Source: Hippophae tibetana (Eukaryota > Streptophyta > Magnoliopsida > Rosales > Elaeagnaceae). From it: a stretch of 64,000 nt of DNA. The translations under genes were made by a program, and so were the position numbers. Positions 26,851 through 39,300 of the stretch are shown here, one piece after another. Every line of letters starts with the position of its first letter. Within the stretch, counting starts at the first letter, position 1. Location: NCBI GenBank assembly GCA_037013495.1, contig CM072811.1, positions 372,001 to 436,000 of the forward strand, given 5' to 3'. The notes under the pieces are model-generated. The model was not told the origin of the DNA. It did not search any database and worked only from the letters and a program-made list of their open reading frames with translations.

Positions 26851-29663
26851 TTGATTCCTCTCGTGAGATTAATATTATGTACTATTTTTAGGCTTTGCCA
26901 TCTTTATACATATGCGAAACTATTAATTCATTTATATACAAAAGCTCTATACTTTTATACCTTTGAATTAATATTAGAATCAATAGGATTATTGTATTCA
27001 AGTGTAGGCTTTGTGAGATTAGACTCTAAGCGAATTCAAATTCATCATACTAATATTGGATAAATTAAATATTGATACATTTTTTATTACAATCGGAAAT
27101 TGATTTTCAAATAATTATTATCGTAAATCCTAAATATTTGAAATATTAAAATAACTTATTTATAGATTTTAATTATAACCTTAAATGAGATTAAAAAGAA
27201 TTAGAAATTTTAGATTTTTTATATCTTATATTTTTCATTCATATTTTACATTATTTTAAAATTTTGTTTTTTGTTTAATTGTGTGCACTTTTTGCATTTT
27301 AAATTGTTAGATTATCTCTCTAGGCCCTTGCATTGAATTAAACCTAATAGAGTGTTAAATGTTTATTTTTATTACTTGACTTGAAAAATTTAAGTAGAAA
27401 TTTAAAGTATAGGTCTTTCTCTTCATGCATTCGTGATTCTCAAAAAGAGACATATATAAGGTTAGCTTAACCAATTCAAAGAGAAAACACAAATTAGCCA
27501 ATAACCTTATTATTTAATATATGTACAATTTATACATGGGTCCCTTTCTTAAAAAAATATATATCCCCAAAATAAAAAGTAGAGAAAAATAAAATAAAGG
27601 AAAAAATGAATAGTCATTGGATACATATAATAGAAAAATATAGGAAATACTTATTAGAGAAGTCATTTGCATTTTATTCATCCCTAAAAAGTTATTTTCA
27701 AAACTTAATTTGATAAATTTAATTGATCTATAAAAATAATATATTATTTCTTTATAAAATCCATTTATTTGATTTCTCTAATGAGATTAATATTATGCAC
27801 TATTTTTAGGCTTTGTCATCTTTATGCATATGCGAAACTATTAATTCATTTATATACAAAAGCACTATTCTTTTATACCTATGAATTAATATTTGAATCA
27901 ATTGGATTATTGTATTCGATTGTATGCTTTGTGTGATTAGAGTCTAAGCGAATTCAAATTCTTCATACTATGATTGGATAAATTTAATATTGATACATTT
28001 TTTATTAAAATCAGAAAGTGATTTTCAAATAATTATTATAGTACATCCTAAATATTTCAAATATTAAAATAACTTATTTTATATATTTTATTTATAACCT
28101 TAAATGAGATTAAATAGAATGAGAAATTTTAGATTTTTTATATCTTATCGTTTTCATTCATATTTTACACTATTTGTTGTTTATTTGAGTCAACTTTTTG
28201 CATTTTAAATTGTTGGATTATCTCTCTAGGCCCCTGCATTGAATTATAACTAATAGAGTGTTAAATTTTTATTTGTATTACTTGACTTGAATAAGTTAAG
28301 AAGAAATTTAAAGTATAGGTCTTTCTCTTAATACATTCATGACTTCTCAAAAAGAGACATATATGGGGTTACCTAGGCCAATTCAAAGGGAAAATATAAA
28401 TTAACCAATCACCTTATTATTTAATATATGTACAATTTATACATGAGTCCTTTTCTTTCAAAAGTATATATCTACAAAATAAAAAGTAGAGATATATAAA
28501 ATAAAGAAGAAAAATGAATAGTACAAACTTTATACTATGACCCAATATCCTTCTTAGAATAGGATAAATATAAAAGAAAAATGTAGGAAATACTTACCGA
28601 AGAAGTCATTTTCATTTTATTCATCCTAAAATGTTATTTTTAAAAATTAATTTGATAAATTTAATTGATATATAAAAATAATATATTATTTCTTTGTAAA
28701 ATCTGTTTATATGATTTCTCTAATGAGATTAATATTGTGCACTATTTTTAGGCTTTTTCATCTTTATGCATATGCGAAACTATTAATTCATTTATATACA
28801 AAAGCTCTATTCTTTTATACCTTTGAATTAATATTAGAATCAATAGAATTATTGTATTTGATTGTATGCTTTGTGAGATTCGACTCTAAGCGAATTCAAA
28901 TTCATCATACTAATATTGGATAAATTTAATATTCATAATTTTTTTATTAAAATCGGAAAATGATTGTCAAATAATTATTATAGTAAATTTAAATATTTCG
29001 AATATTAAAATAACGTATTTTATAGATTTCATTTATAACCTTAAACGAGTTTAAAAAGAATGAGAAATTTTAGATTTTTTATATCTTATATTTTTCATTT
29101 ATATTTTACACTATTTTAATATTTTCTTTGTTGTTTATTTCTGTCAACTTTTTGCATTTTAAATTGTTTGATTATCTCTCTAGGCCCCTATATTGAATTA
29201 CACCTCATAGAGTGTTAAATGTTTATTTTTATTACTTGACTTGAATAAGTTAAGTAGAAACTTAAAGTATAGGTATTACTCTTCCTCCATTCATGACTTC
29301 TCAAAAAGAGACATATATGAGGTTACCAAAACCAATTCAAAGAGAAAACACAAATTAACCAATCATCTTGTTATTAAATATATGTAAATTTATACATGGG
29401 TCCTTTTCTTAAAAAAATATTTATCTCCAAAATAAAAAGTAGAGATGAATAAAATAAAGAAAAAAATGAATAGTACAAACTTTATACTATGACCCAATAT
29501 CCTTCTCAGAATTGGATAAATATAAAAGAAAAATATAGGATATACTTACCGCAGAAGTCATTTTCATTTTATTCATCCCTAAAAGGTTATTTTTAAAAAT
29601 TAATTTGATAAATTTAATTGATCTATAAAAATAATATTTTATTTCTTTATAAAATCTTTTAAT
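26851..29663 (+). repeat. Three-monomer HOR (C-D-A)
   Basis: 2,813 bp: the four-monomer HOR without its B monomer. C starts at 26851, D at about 27769 and A at 28711. The A tails upstream of 26851 and 29664 share ATAGGATATACTTACCG, where other copies have ATAGGAAATAC. The A-to-C junction is therefore identical in both, and the period was multiplied after B was lost. A-tail and B-tail sequences are very similar, which would allow the deleting crossover. Confidence 0.94.
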
Positions 29664-30315
29664 TTGATTCCTCTCGTGAGATTAATATTATGTACTATTT
29701 TTAGGCTTTGCCATCTTTATACATATGCGAAACTATTAATTCATTTATATACAAAAGCTCTATTCTTTTATACCTTTGAATTAATATTAGAATCAATAGG
29801 ATTATTGTATTCAAGTGTAGGCTTTGTGAGATTAGACTCTAAGCGAATTCAAATTCATCATACTAATATTGGATAAATTAAATATTGATACATTTTTTAT
29901 TACAATCGGAAATTGATTTTCAAATAATTATTATCGTAAATCCTAAATATTTGAAATATTAAAATAACTTATTTATAGATTTTAATTATAACCTTAAATG
30001 AGATTAAAAAGAATTAGAAATTTTAGATTTTTTATATCTTATATTTTTCATTCATATTTTACATTATTTTAAAATTTTGTTTTTTGTTTAATTGTGTGCA
30101 CTTTTTGCATTTTAAATTGTTAGATTATCTCTCTAGGCCCTTGCATTGAATTAAACCTAATAGAGTGTTAAATGTTTATTTTTATTACTTGACTTGAAAA
30201 ATTTAAGTAGAAATTTAAAGTATAGGTCTTTCTCTTCATGCATTCGTGATTCTCAAAAAGAGACATATATAAGGTTAGCTTAACCAATTCAAAGAGAAAA
30301 CACAAATTAGCCAAT
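29664..30315 (+). repeat. Three-monomer HOR, partial last copy
   Basis: Follows the C monomer of 26851 closely until about 30315. It then switches: CACCTTATTATTTAATATATG is followed by ATTAATACATGTGGCC, and the C-specific ~38-bp gap after GAATAGT is absent (ACAAACTTTATACTATGTCCC is present). The HOR series ends here inside a monomer. Confidence 0.88.
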
Positions 30316-32524
30316 CACCTTATTATTTAATATATGTACAATTAATACATGTGGCCTTTTCTTAAAAAAATATATATCTCCAAAATAAAAAGTACATATA
30401 AATAAAATAAAGAAAAAAATGAATAGTACAAACTTTATACTATGTCCCAATACCCTTCTTAGAATTGGATAAATATAAAAGAAAAATATAGGAAATACTT
30501 ACCGGAGAAGTCATTTGCATTTTATTCATCCCTAAAAAGTAATTTTCAAAAATTAATTTGATAAATTTAATTGATCTATAAAAATAATTTATTATTTCTT
30601 TATAAAATCCATTTATTTGATTTCTCTAATGAGATTAATATTATGCACTATTTTTAGACTTTGTCATCTTTATGCATATGCGAAACTATTAAATTATTTA
30701 TATATAAAGCACTATTCTTTTATACTTATGAATTAATATTTGAATCAATTGGATTATTGTATTCGATTGTATGCTTTGTGTGATTAGAGTCTAAGCGAAT
30801 TCAAATTCTTCATACTATGATTGGATAAATTTAATATTGATAATTTTTTTATTAAAATCGGAAAGTGATTTTCAAATAATTATTATAGTAAATCCTAAAT
30901 ATTTTGAATATTAAAATAACGTATTTTTTAGATTTTATTTATAACATTAAACGAGTTTAAAAAGAATGAGAAATTTTAGATTTTTTATATCTTATCTATT
31001 TCGTTCATATTTTACATTATTTTAAAATTTTGTTTGTTGTTTATTTGTGTCCACTTTTTGCATTTTAAATTGTTAGATAATCTCTCTAGGCACCTACATT
31101 GAATTACACCTAATGGAGTGTTAAATGTTTATTTTTATTACTTCACGTGAATAAGTTAAGTAGAAATTTAAAGTAAAGGACTTTCTCTTCATGCATTTAT
31201 GACTTCACAAAAAGAGACATATATGAGGTTACCTAAACCAATTCAAAGAGAAAACACAAATTAGCAAATAACCTTATTATTTAATATATGTACAATTTAG
31301 ACATGGGTCTCTTTCTTAAAAAAATATATATCCCCAAAATAAAAAGTAGAGTTAATAAAATAAACAAAAAAATAAATAGTACAAACTTTATACTATGACC
31401 CAATATCCTTCTCAGAATTGGATAAATATAATATAAAAATATAGGAAATACTTACCGAAGAAGTCATTTTCATTTTATTCATCCCTAAAAGGTTATTTTT
31501 AAAAATTAATTTGATAAATTTAATTGATCTATAAAAATAATATTTTATTTCTTTATAAAATCTTTTAATTTGATTCCTCTCGTGAGATTAATATTATGTA
31601 CTATTTTTAGGTTTTTTCATCTTTTTACATATGCGAAACTATTAATTGATTTATATACAAAAGCTCTATTCTTTAATACCTTTGAATTAATATTAGAATC
31701 AATAGAATTATTGTATTTGATTGTATGCTTTGTGAGATTCGACTCTAAGCGAATTCAAATTCATCATACTAATATTGGATAAATTTAATATTGATAAATT
31801 TTTTATTAAAATCGGAAAGTGATTTTCAAATAATTATTATAGTAAATCCTAAATATTTTGAATATTAAAATAACGTATTTTATAGATTTTATTTATAACA
31901 TTAAACGAGTTTAAAAAGAATGAGAAATTTTAGATTTTTTATATCTTATCTATTTCGTTCATATTTTACATTATTTTAAAATTTTGTTTGTTGTTTATTT
32001 GTGTCCACTTTTTGCATTTTAAATTGTTAGATTATCTGTCTAGGCACCTACATTGAATTACACCTAATGGAGTGTTAAATGTTTATTTTTATTACTTGAC
32101 TTGAATAAGTTAAGTAGAAATTTAAAGTAAAGGACTTTCTCTTCATGCATTTATGACTTCACAAAAAGAGACATATATGAGGTTACCTAAACCAATTCAA
32201 AGAGAAAACACAAATTAGCAAATAACCTTATTATTTAATATATGTACAATTTAGACATGGGTCTCTTTCCTAAAAAAATATATATCCCCAAAATAAAAAG
32301 TAGAGATAAATAAAATAATCAAAAAAATAAATAGTACAAACTTTATACTATGACCCAATATCCTTCTCAGAATTGGATAAATATAATATAAAAATATAGG
32401 AAATACTTACCAAAGAAGTCATTTTCATTTTATTCATCCCTAAAAGGTTATTTTTAAAAATTAATTTGATAAATTTAATTGATCTATAAGAATAATATAT
32501 TATTTCTTTATAAAATCTTTTAAT

Positions 32525-34434
32525 TTGATTCCTCTCGTGAGATTAATATTATGTACTAATTTTAGGTTTTTTCATCTTTATACATATGCGAAACTATTAA
32601 TTGATTTATATACAAAAGCTCTTTTCTTTAATACCTTTGAATTAATATTAGAATCAATAGAATTATTGTATTTGATTGTATGCTTTGTGAGATTCGACTC
32701 TAAGCGAATTCCAATTCATCATACTAATATTGGATAAATTTAATATTGATAAATTTTTTATTAAAATCGGAAAGTGATTTTCAAATAATTATTATAGTAA
32801 ATCCTAAATATTTTGAATATTAAAATAACGTATTTTATAGATTTTATTTATAACATTAAACGAGTTTAAAAAGAATGAGAAATTTTAGATTTTTTATATC
32901 TTATCTATTTCGTTCATATTTTACATTATTTTAAAATTTTGTTTGTTGTTTATTTGTGTCCACATTTTGCATTTTAAATTGTTAGATTATCTCTCTAGGC
33001 ACCTACATTGAATTACACCAAATGGAGTGTTAAATGTTTATTTTTATTACTTGACTTGAATAAGTTAAGTAGAAATTTAAAGTAAAGGACTTTCTCTTCA
33101 TGCATTTTTGACTTCACAAAAAGAGACATATATGAGGTTACCTAAACCAATTCAAAGAGAAAAAACAAATTAGCAAATAAGCTTATTACTTAATATATGT
33201 ACAATTTAGACATGGGTCTCTTTCTTAAAAAAATATATATCCCCAAAATAAAAAGTAGAGATAAATAAAATAAAGGAAAAAATGAATAGTACCAACTTTA
33301 TACTATGACCCAATATCCTTCTCAGAATTGGATAAATATAATAGAAAAATATAGGAAATACTTATCAGAGAAGTAATTTGCATTTTATTCATCCCTAAAA
33401 GGTTATTTTTTAAAATTAATTTGATAAATTTAATTGATCTATAAGAATAATATTTTATTTCTTTATAAAATCTTTTAATTTGATTCCTCTCGTGAGATTA
33501 ATATTATGCACTATTTTTAGGTTTTTTCATCTTTATACATATGCGAAACTATTAATTGATTTATATACAAAAGCTCTATTCTTTAATACCTTTGAATTAA
33601 TATTAGAATCAATAGAATTATTGTATTTGATTGTATGCTTTGTGAGATTCGACTCTAAGCGAATTCAAATTCATCATACTAATATTGGATAAATTTAATA
33701 TTGATAAATTTTTTATTAAAATCGGAAAGTGATTTTCAAATAATTATTATAGTAAATCCTAAATATTTTGAATATTAAAATAACGTATTTTATAGATTTT
33801 ATTTATAACATTAAACGAGTTTAAAAAGAATGAGAAATTTTAGATTTTTTATATCTTATCTATTTCGTTCATATTTTACATTATTTTAAAATTTTGTTTG
33901 TTGTTTATTTGTGTCCACATTTTGCATTTTAAATTGTTAGATTATCTCTCTAGGCACCTACATTGAATTACACCAAATGGAGTGTTAAATGTTTATTTTT
34001 ATTACTTGACTTGAATAAGTTAAGTAGAAATTTAAAGTAAAGGACTTTCTCTTCATGCATTTATGACTTCACAAAAAGAGACATATATGAGGTTACCTAA
34101 ACCAATTCAAAGAGAAAACACAAATTAGCAAATAACCTTATTATTTAATATATGTACAATTTAGACATGGGTCTCTTTCTTAAAAAAATATATATCCCCA
34201 AAATAAAAAGTAGAGATAAATAAAATAAACAAAAAAATAAATAGTACAAACTTTATACTATGACCCAATATCCTTCTCAGAATTGGATAAATATAATATA
34301 AAAATATAGGAAATACTTACCAAAGAAGTCATTTTCATTTTATTCATCCCTAAAAGGTTATTTTTAAAAATTAATTTGATAAATTTAATTGATCTATAAG
34401 AATAATATATTATTTCTTTATAAAATCTTTTAAT
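32525..34434 (+). repeat. Two-monomer HOR (1,910 bp), copy 1
   Basis: Pairs a monomer with TACTAATTTTAGG (32525) and one with GCACTATTTTTAGG (33480). Both the AAAAAACAAATTAGC and GCTTATTACTTAATAT variants of the first and the GTACCAACTT and CTTATCAGAGAAGTAATTTG variants recur 1,910 bp later. GAATTCCAATTC at about 32,707 is a single-base difference from copy 2. Confidence 0.88.
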
Positions 34435-36343
34435 TTGATTCCTCTCGTGAGATTAATATTATGTACTAATTTTAGGTTTTTTCATCTTTATACATATGCG
34501 AAACTATTAATTGATTTATATACAAAAGCTCTTTTCTTTAATACCTTTGAATTAATATTAGAATCAATAGAATTATTGTATTTGATTGTATGCTTTGTGA
34601 GATTCGACTCTAAGCGAATTCAAATTCATCATACTAATATTGGATAAATTTAATATTGATAAATTTTTTATTAAAATCGGAAAGTGATTTTCAAATAATT
34701 ATTATAGTAAATCCTAAATATTTTGAATATTAAAATAACGTATTTTATAGATTTTATTTATAACATTAAACGAGTTTAAAAAGAATGAGAAATTTTAGAT
34801 TTTTTATATCTTATCTATTTCGTTCATATTTTACATTATTTTAAAATTTTGTTTGTTGTTTATTTGTGTCCACATTTTGCATTTTAAATTGTTAGATTAT
34901 CTCTCTAGGCACCTACATTGAATTACACCAAATGGAGTGTTAAATGTTTATTTTTATTACTTGACTTGAATAAGTTAAGTAGAAATTTAAAGTAAAGGAC
35001 TTTCTCTTCATGCATTTTTGACTTCACAAAAAGAGACATATATGAGGTTACCTAAACCAATTCAAAGAGAAAAAACAAATTAGCAAATAAGCTTATTACT
35101 TAATATATGTACAATTTAGACATGGGTCTCTTTCTTAAAAAAATATATATCCCCAAAATAAAAAGTAGAGATAAATAAAATAAAGGAAAAAATGAATAGT
35201 ACCAACTTTATACTATGACCCAATATCCTTCTTAGAATTGGATAAATATAATAGAAAAATATAGGAAATACTTATCAGAGAAGTAATTTGCATTTTATTC
35301 ATCCCTAAAAGGTTATTTTTAAAAATTAATTTGATAAATTTAATTGATCTATAAGAATAATATTTTATTTCTTTATAAAATCTTTTAATTTGATTCCTCT
35401 CGTGAGATTAATATTATGCACTATTTTTAGGTTTTTTCATCTTTATACATATGCGAAACTATTAATTGATTTATATACAAAAGCTCTATTCTTTAATACC
35501 TTTGAATTAATATTAGAATCAATAGAATTCTTGTATTTGATTGTATGCTTTGTGAGATTCGACTCTAAGCGAATTCAAATTCATCATACTAATATTGGAT
35601 AAATTTAATATTGATAAATTTTTTATTAAAATCGGAAAGTGATTTTCAAATAATTATTATAGTAAATCCTAAATATTTTGAATATTAAAATAACGTATTT
35701 TATAGATTTTATTTATAACATTAAACGAGTTTAAAAAGAATGAGAAATTTTAGATTTTTTATATCTTATCTATTTCGTTCATATTTTACATTATTTTAAA
35801 ATTTTGTTTGTTGTTTATTTTTGTCCACTTTTTGCATTTTAAATTGTTAGATTATCTCTCTAGGCACCTACATTGAATTACACCTAATGGAGTGTTAAAT
35901 GTTTATTTGTATTACTTGACTTGAATAAGTTAAGTAGAAATTTAAAGTAAAGGACTTTCTCTTCATGCATTTATGACTTCACAAAAAGAGACATATATGA
36001 GGTTACCTAAACCAATTCAAAGAGAAAACACAAATTAGCCAATAACCTTATTATTTAATATATGTACAATTTATACATGGGTCTCTTTCTTAAAAAAATA
36101 TATATCCCCAAAATAAAAAGTAGAGTTAATAAAATAAACAAAAAAATAAATAGTACAAACTTTATACTATGACCCAATATCCTTCTCAGAATTGGATAAA
36201 TATAATATAAAAATATAGGAAATACTTACCGAAGAAGTCATTTTCATTTTATTCATCCCTAAAAGGTTATTTTTAAAAATTAATTTGATAAATTTAATTG
36301 ATCTATAAAAATAATATTTTATTTCTTTATAAAATCTTTTAAT
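34435..36343 (+). repeat. Two-monomer HOR (1,910 bp), copy 2
   Basis: Monomers at 34435 and 35390 reproduce those at 32525 and 33480. From about 35,820 (TTTTTGTCCACTT) the sequence departs from copy 1 and continues as the 8-monomer HOR. The dimer and the octamer therefore overlap, and the dimer was part of the sequence that was later amplified. Confidence 0.85.
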
Positions 36344-39300
36344 TTGATTCCTCTCGTGAGATTAATATTATGTACTATTTTTAGGTTTTTTCATCTTTAT
36401 ACATATGCGAAACTATTAATTGATTTATATACAAAAGCTCTATTCTTTAATACCTTTGAATTCATATTAGAATCAATAGAATTATTGTATTTGATTGTAT
36501 GCTTTGTGAGATTCGACTCTAAGCGAATTCAAATTCATCATACTAATATTGGATAAATTTAATATTGATAAATTTTTTATTAAAATCAGAAAGTGATTTT
36601 CAAATAATTATTATAGTAAATCCTAAATATTTTGAATATTAAAATAACGTATTTTATAGATTTATTTATAACATTAAACGAGTTTAAAAAGAATGAGAAA
36701 TTTTAGATTTTTTATATCTTATCTATTTCGTTCATATTTTACATTATTTTAAAATTTTGTTTGTTGTTTATTTGTGTCCACTTTTTGCATTTTAAATTGT
36801 TAGATTATCTCTCTAGGCACCTACATTGAATTACACCTAATGGAGTGTTAAATGTTTATTTGTATAACTTGACTTGAATAAGTTAAGTAGAAATTTAAAG
36901 TAAAGGACTTTCTCTTCATGCATTTATGACTTCACAAAAAGAGACATATATGAGGTTACCTAAACCAATTCAAAGAGGAAACCCAAATTAGCCAATAACC
37001 TTATTATTTAATATATGTACAATTTATACATGGGTCTCTTTCTTAAAAAAATATATATCCCCAAAATAAAAAGTAGAGTTAATAAAATAAACAAAAAAAT
37101 AAATAGTACAAACTTGATACTATGACCCAATATCCTTCTCAGAATTGGATAAATATAATATAAAAATATAGGAAATACTTACTGAAGAACTCATTTTCAT
37201 TTTATTCATCCCTAAAAGGTTATTTTTAAAAATTAATTTGATAAATTTAATTGATCTATAAAAATAATATTTTATTTCTTTATAAAATCTTTTAATTTGA
37301 TTCCTCTCGTGAGATTAATATTATGTACTATTTTTAGGTTTTTTCATCTTTATACATATGCGAAACTATTAATTGATTTATATACAAAAGCTCTTTTCTT
37401 TTATACCTTTGAATTAATATTAGAATCAATAGAATTATTGTATTTGATTGTATGCTTTGTGAGATTCGACTCTAAGCGAATTCCAATTCATCATACTAAT
37501 ATTGGATAAATTTAATATTGATAAATTATTTATTAAAATCGGAAAGTGATTTTCAAATAATTATTATAGTAAATCCTAAATATTTTGAATATTAAAATAA
37601 CGTATTTTATAGATTTTATTTATAACATTAAACGAGTTTAAAAAGAATGAGAAATTTTAGATTTTTTATATCTTATCTATTTCGTTCATATTTTACATTA
37701 TTTTAAAATTTTGTTTGTTGTTTATTTGTGTCCACTTTTTGCATTTTAAATTGTTAGATTATCTCTCTAGGCACCTACATTGAATTACACCAAATGGAGT
37801 GTTAAATGTTTATTTTTATTACTTGACTTGAATAAGTTAAGTAGAAATTTAAAGTAAAGGACTTTCTCTTCATGCATTTATGACTTCACAAAAAGAGACA
37901 TATATGAGGTTACCTAAACCAATTCAAAGAGAAAACACAAATTAGCCAATAACCTTATTATTTAATATATGTACAATTTATACATGGGTCTCTTTCTTAA
38001 AAAAATATATATCCCCAAAATAAAAAGTAGAGTTAATAAAATAAACAAAAAAATAAATAGTACAAACTTTATACTATGACCCAATATCCTTCTCAGAATT
38101 GGATAAATATAATATAAAAATATAGGAAATACTTACCGAAGAAGTCATTTTCATTTTATTCATCCCTAAAAGGTTATTTTTAAAAATTAATTTGATAAAT
38201 TTAATTGATCTATAAAAATAATATTTTATTTCTTTATAAAATCTTTTAATTTGATTCCTCTCGTGAGATTAATATTATGTACTATTTTTAGGTTTTTTCA
38301 TCTTTATACATATGCGAAACTATTAATTGATTTATATACAAAAGCTCTATTCTTTAATACCTTTGAATTAATATTAGAATCAATAGAATTATTGTATTTG
38401 ATTGTATGCTTTGTGAGATTCGACTCTAAGCGAATTCAAATTCATCATACTAATATTGGATAAATTTAATATTGATAAATTTTTTATTAAAATCGGAAAG
38501 TGATTTTCAAATAATTATTATAGTAAATCCTAAATATTTTGAATATTAAAATAACGTATTTTATAGATTTTATTTATAACATTAAACGAGTTTAAAAAGA
38601 ATGAGAAATTTTAGATTTTTTATATCTTATCTATTTCGTTCATATTTTACATTATTTTAAAATTTTGTTTGTTGTTTATTTGTGTCCACTTTTTGCATTT
38701 TAAATTGTTAGATTATCTATCTAGGCACCTACATGGAATTACACCTAATGGAGTGTTAAATGTTTATTTGTATTACTTGACTTGAATAAGTTAATTAGAA
38801 ATTTAAAGTAAAGGACTTTCTCTTCATGCATTTATGACTTCACAAAAAGAGACATATATGAGGTTACCTAAACCAATTCAAAGAGAAAACACAAATTAGC
38901 CAATAACCTTATTATTTAATATATGTACAATTTATACATGGGTCTCTTTCTTAAAAAAATATATATCCCCAAAATAAAAAGTAGAGTTAATAAAATAAAC
39001 AAAAAAATAAATAGTACAAACTTTATACTATGACCCAATATCCTTCTCAGAATTGGATAAATATAATATAAAAATATAGGAAATACTTACTGAAGAAGTC
39101 ATTTTCATTTTATTCATCCCTAAAAGGTTATTTTTAAAAATTAATTTGATAAATTTAATTGATCTATAAGAATAATATTTTATTTCTTTATAAAATCTTT
39201 TAATTTGATTCCTCTCGTGAGATTAATATTATGCACTATTTTTAGGTTTTTTCATCTTTATACATATGCGAAACTATTAATTGATTTATATACAAAAGCT

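Larger units (their letters stand above)
15367..30315 (+). repeat. Satellite array III: four-type higher-order repeats
   Basis: About 15.6 monomers of four recognisable types. B carries TTTTTAGGTTTTTTCATC. C carries TTAGGCTTTGCCATC and a gap of about 38 bp after GAATAGT. D carries TACCTATGAATTAA and CACTATTTGTTG. A carries GGCTTTTTCATCTTTATGC and GATTGTCAAATAA. The order is B-C-D-A repeated, then C-D-A. Monomer lengths differ by type (about 953, 919, 942 and 953 bp), so type can be called from length alone. The region contains no gene. Confidence 0.95.
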
